Part shown: positions 21,635 to 24,332 of the stretch, piece after piece
Position numbering within the stretch: the first letter of the stretch is position 1
Layout of the letters: each line of letters starts with the position of its first letter
Source: CAZNLL01 sp964573885
GTDB taxonomy: Bacteria; Desulfobacterota; DSM-4660; Desulfatiglandales; Desulfatiglandaceae
NCBI GenBank assembly: GCA_964573885.1
Contig: CAZNLL010000050.1
Location: forward strand, 1 to 24,332
Direction: 5' to 3'
DNA length: 24,332 nt
Program-made: the position numbers and the translations under genes
The notes under the pieces: generated by a model
Databases searched by the model: none
What the model was told of the DNA's origin: nothing
Seen by the model: the letters and a program-made list of their open reading frames with translations, nothing else

Positions 21635-24091
21635 ATGTTCAATCTGACAAAAAAGGATTCAGGCGGCCCCAACAAGCCGGATAAACAGCAATACCCCCTT
21701 CTCCCGCTGAGGGATGTGGTGGTTTTTCCCAACGTGGTGGTTCCCCTCTTTGTGGGCCGGGACAAATCCATCAAGGCCCTGGAATACGCCATGTCCCACC
21801 AGAAGGAGGTCTTCCTCTCCGCCCAGAAGGATGCCAAGGTGGACAGTCCCAAAGCCAAAGACATTTATGAATTCGGGACTTTGAGTACCGTCCTTCAGCT
21901 CCTCAAACTGCCTGACGGCACCGTTAAGGCCCTCATTGAGGGGAAGCAAAGGGGCAAAATAGAAAAATACGTGGATCGACCGGAATTCTTTATGGTGGAG
22001 GTAAGCACACTTCCCACCAGCCACGAGACAACGGTTGAAGTTAAGGCCTTGATGCGAAGCATTAATGCCAACTTTGAAGAATATGCCAAGTTGAACAATA
22101 AGATCAGCCAGGAAGTGGTTTCTACGGTCACCTCCATTGAAGATCCCTCACGCCTGGCCGATACCATTGCCGGACACCTTTCCCTTAAAGTGAAGGACAA
22201 GCAGGAACTTCTTGAGATTGAAGGGCTGAGTCAACGGCTGGAAAACCTCTTTGAGAAACTGCGTAGTGAAATCGAAATCCTTCAGCTTGAGCAACGCCTC
22301 AAGGCAAGGGTCAAGAAACAAATGGAAAAGACCCAGAAGGATTACTACCTCAATGAACAAATGCGCGCCATCCACAAGGAAATGGGCACCAAGGACGATT
22401 TCAAGGCGGAGCTTGATGATCTGGAAAAAAAGATCAAGCGCAAGAGGTTGCCCAAAGAGGCCCATGCCCGGGTAAAACAGGAGTTCAAGAAACTCAAAAT
22501 GATGTCTCCCATGTCGGCGGAGGCCGCCGTGGTGCGCAACTATATTGATTGGATTCTCTCCCTGCCTTGGTATGAAAAGACCAATAAGAAGCTGGATATT
22601 GAAGAGGCTGAAAAGATACTCAATGAAGACCATTACGGCCTTGAAAAACCCAAGCAGAGAATTCTTGAATACCTCGCCGTTCAGCGGCTTACAAAGAAGA
22701 TAAGGGGCCCCATCCTCTGTCTGGTGGGTCCTCCCGGGGTCGGAAAGACCTCGGTGGCCAAGTCCGTGGCCAGGGCCACAGGCAGAAACTTTGTGCGTCT
22801 CTCCCTGGGCGGTGTTCGGGACGAGGCCGAGATAAGGGGGCACAGAAGAACCTATATAGGCGCCCTACCGGGGAAAATCATTCAGTTCCTGAAAAGGGCA
22901 AAATCCAACAATCCCGTATTTTGCCTCGATGAAGTGGATAAAATGAGCATGGACTTCCGGGGTGACCCCTCCGCGGCTCTTCTGGAGGTGCTTGACCCGG
23001 AGCAAAATTTTGCCTTTAATGATCACTACTTGGACCTGGATTACGATCTTTCCGACATATTCTTTATTACCACGGCCAATACCCTGCATAGCATCCCCCT
23101 GCCCTTGCAAGACAGGATGGAAATCATCCGGTTACCCGGCTACACAGAACTGGAAAAGCTCAACATCGCCAAGCAGTTCCTCATAAAAAAGCAGGTGGAG
23201 GCAAACGGGCTTAAGGAAAACAACATCTCCTATACAGACGGTGCCATTCTGACCATCATCCGAAATTACACGAGAGAGGCGGGGGTGAGGAATCTGGAAC
23301 GGGAGATCTCCTCTATATGCCGCAAGGTGGCCAGGGAAATTGTTAAGGCCGATCCCGACAAGACAATCCCTGTTAAGGCACCATCCATCCACAAATATCT
23401 CGGGGTCCTCAAATTCCGCTACGGGCATACGGAGGAGAAAAACGCCGTAGGCGTGACCACCGGTTTGGCATGGACCGACGTGGGGGGAGAACTCCTTCAA
23501 ACCGAAGCCTCCATTATGCCGGGCAAAGGGAACCTGAGCCTCACAGGTAAGCTGGGAGAGGTCATGCAGGAATCGGCACAGGCGGGTTTGAGTTATGTCA
23601 GGTCAAGGGCAAGGATTCTCAAGCTTGTCGACAACTTCTATGAAAAGATAGATATCCATGTGCATGTCCCTGAAGGCGCCATTCCCAAAGACGGACCTTC
23701 CGCAGGAATTGCCCTGGCCACCTCCATGATATCCGCCCTTACAGGAAAACCCGTGAGGCGGGACCTGGCCATGACCGGGGAGATCACCCTGAGGGGAAGG
23801 ATTTTACCCATCGGCGGTCTCAAGGAAAAAATCCTGGCGGCGCACCGGGGAGGCGTCAAAAAGGTCCTCATCCCCATGGAAAACAAAAAGGATATAGAGG
23901 AAATCCCCCGGAAGATCCTCAAGAAGGTCGAGCTGGTCCCGGTAGAGCACATGGATGAGGTCCTCAAGGAGGCCTTGGTTCTGGAAGAAGGTGAACCGCT
24001 CTTTGCTTCAGAGGATGAGTGCAAGCCCTTCAGCCTGGCAGATCTCACCAAGACAGAGGGACAAACCGAACCCTGTGTAACCGCGCACTAA
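21635..24091 (+). CDS. lon: ATP-dependent protease La
   Basis: Lon is a homo-hexameric cytoplasmic protease that removes damaged and some regulatory proteins. The 818 residues follow the LonA plan: substrate-binding N domain starting YPLLPLRDVVVFP, coiled region at about 210-310, AAA+ module with Walker A GPPGVGKT (365-372) and Walker B Asp432-Glu433 in FCLDEVDKM, and a protease domain with Ser689 in KDGPSAGIA and Lys732 in GGLKEKIL. The spacing of 43 residues between Ser and Lys equals that in Escherichia coli Lon. The C-terminal tail after residue 795 is acidic and variable. It begins seven bases after clpX, with AGGG close before the ATG. No membrane segment is seen, so it is LonA and not LonB. 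Confidence 0.98.
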   Translation: MFNLTKKDSGGPNKPDKQQYPLLPLRDVVVFPNVVVPLFVGRDKSIKALEYAMSHQKEVFLSAQKDAKVDSPKAKDIYEFGTLSTVLQLLKLPDGTVKALIEGKQRGKIEKYVDRPEFFMVEVSTLPTSHETTVEVKALMRSINANFEEYAKLNNKISQEVVSTVTSIEDPSRLADTIAGHLSLKVKDKQELLEIEGLSQRLENLFEKLRSEIEILQLEQRLKARVKKQMEKTQKDYYLNEQMRAIHKEMGTKDDFKAELDDLEKKIKRKRLPKEAHARVKQEFKKLKMMSPMSAEAAVVRNYIDWILSLPWYEKTNKKLDIEEAEKILNEDHYGLEKPKQRILEYLAVQRLTKKIRGPILCLVGPPGVGKTSVAKSVARATGRNFVRLSLGGVRDEAEIRGHRRTYIGALPGKIIQFLKRAKSNNPVFCLDEVDKMSMDFRGDPSAALLEVLDPEQNFAFNDHYLDLDYDLSDIFFITTANTLHSIPLPLQDRMEIIRLPGYTELEKLNIAKQFLIKKQVEANGLKENNISYTDGAILTIIRNYTREAGVRNLEREISSICRKVAREIVKADPDKTIPVKAPSIHKYLGVLKFRYGHTEEKNAVGVTTGLAWTDVGGELLQTEASIMPGKGNLSLTGKLGEVMQESAQAGLSYVRSRARILKLVDNFYEKIDIHVHVPEGAIPKDGPSAGIALATSMISALTGKPVRRDLAMTGEITLRGRILPIGGLKEKILAAHRGGVKKVLIPMENKKDIEEIPRKILKKVELVPVEHMDEVLKEALVLEEGEPLFASEDECKPFSLADLTKTEGQTEPCVTAH

Positions 24092-24099
24092 GAGGCCGG

Positions 24100-24131
24100 A
24101 ACAGGGCTTGACAAGGGGGGTCAAACCTGTT
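24100..24131 (+). terminator. Inverted repeat after lon
   Basis: AACAGG (24100-24105) pairs with CCTGTT (24126-24131), and TTGAC (24108-24112) with GTCAA (24120-24124), around a G-rich loop. The hairpin begins nine bases after the lon stop but no T run follows. It may end lon transcription or serve as an operator, because its left inner arm is also a TTGACA element. Confidence 0.4.
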
Positions 24132-24136
24132 AGATA
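24108..24136 (+). promoter_or_regulatory. Possible promoter, TTGACA type, for tRNA-Val
   Basis: TTGACA at 24108-24113 is followed after 17 bases by TAGATA at 24131-24136, a weak -10. It overlaps the inverted repeat after lon. A transcript would start about 115 bases before tRNA-Val. Confidence 0.3.
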
Positions 24137-24197
24137 GATTTGCCTTTTAACCCCGTCGTTGCATAAAAAGCGACTAAGAATCCGCCATTTCTCTTTA

Positions 24198-24206
24198 TGT
24201 TACAAT
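24198..24206 (+). promoter_or_regulatory. Extended -10 promoter candidate for tRNA-Val
   Basis: TG-T-TACAAT at 24198-24206 fits an extended -10 element with five of six bases, without a good -35. It lies about 50 bases before tRNA-Val. It sits between the arms of GCATAAA/TTTATGC (24161-24167, 24211-24217) and overlaps GCCATT/AATGGC (24184-24189, 24204-24209). Confidence 0.35.
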
Positions 24207-24257
24207 GGCATTTATGCGTTAAAAAAGGCAGTATCCTAGCAACATCGGGGTTAATTT

Positions 24258-24332
24258 AGGCGGGTAGCTCAGTGGGAGAGCATCGGCCTTACAAGCCGGG
24301 GGTCACGGGTTCAAATCCCGTTCCGCCTACCA
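24258..24332 (+). tRNA. tRNA-Val (anticodon UAC)
   Basis: The 75-base cloverleaf ends with its encoded CCA on the last base of the window. Acceptor AGGCGGG pairs with TCCGCCT, with one G-T pair at the base of the stem. The loop CTTACAA gives anticodon TAC, reading GUA and other valine codons. It shares acceptor start, D arm and T loop with the tRNA-Val at 4094-4168. Further tRNA genes may follow beyond the window. Confidence 0.96.

Noticed and set aside
24258..24332. tRNA-Val as an attachment site for an integrated element.
   Set aside because: No integrase gene or repeated tRNA 3' end is in the window, and the sequence stops at the tRNA end.

Overview
The window looks like chromosomal DNA from a Gram-negative bacterium, most likely Desulfobacterota (former Deltaproteobacteria). 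The reasons are the moderately GC-rich base composition, two lipoprotein or secreted-protein types familiar from that group, a MutL with the endonuclease motif, and the run tRNA-Leu, tig, clpP, clpX, lon. This assignment is inferred from gene content only. I saw no insertion sequence, phage gene, CRISPR array, rRNA gene or clear sign of recent transfer.

Region 1 (1-4065, plus strand) holds a cardiolipin synthase, a YegS/DAGK-type lipid kinase and a B12-binding-type radical SAM protein. The radical SAM gene has its own near-consensus promoter and a TTG start. Region 2 (4094-16608, minus strand) reads right to left as one long, tightly packed series. It starts with a 1395-residue dikinase-like protein of unusual architecture, then a GAPDH-like dehydrogenase, a secreted zinc phospholipase C-like protein, mutL and miaA. 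Next come a lipoprotein, a TPR lipoprotein and a FlgT-like exported protein. It ends with pgsA and tRNA-Val(GAC). Several junctions are 4-base ATGA overlaps (phospholipase-like/mutL and FlgT-like/pgsA) or gaps under 35 bases. Region 3 (16993-24332, plus strand) holds a RadC/JAMM protein, tRNA-Leu(UAG), a hairpin-rich leader, the proteostasis set tig-clpP-clpX-lon, and tRNA-Val(UAC), which ends on the last base of the window.

Three themes connect the genes. The first is phospholipid metabolism: PgsA makes the phosphatidylglycerol precursor, Cls uses phosphatidylglycerol, and the lipid kinase and phospholipase C-like protein may act on related lipids. The second is the envelope: two lipoproteins and a FlgT-like protein lie together with no flagellar gene in view. 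The third is proteostasis: trigger factor, ClpXP and Lon.

The strongest candidate for undescribed biology is the dikinase-like protein. It has the ATP-grasp domain and the phosphohistidine swivel domain of pyruvate phosphate dikinase. It lacks the PEP/pyruvate-binding barrel and carries about 890 N-terminal residues that I cannot assign. It is followed 25 bases later by a long GAPDH homologue with an altered active-site motif. The hairpin-rich 434-base stretch between tRNA-Leu and tig is the main non-coding feature worth testing.
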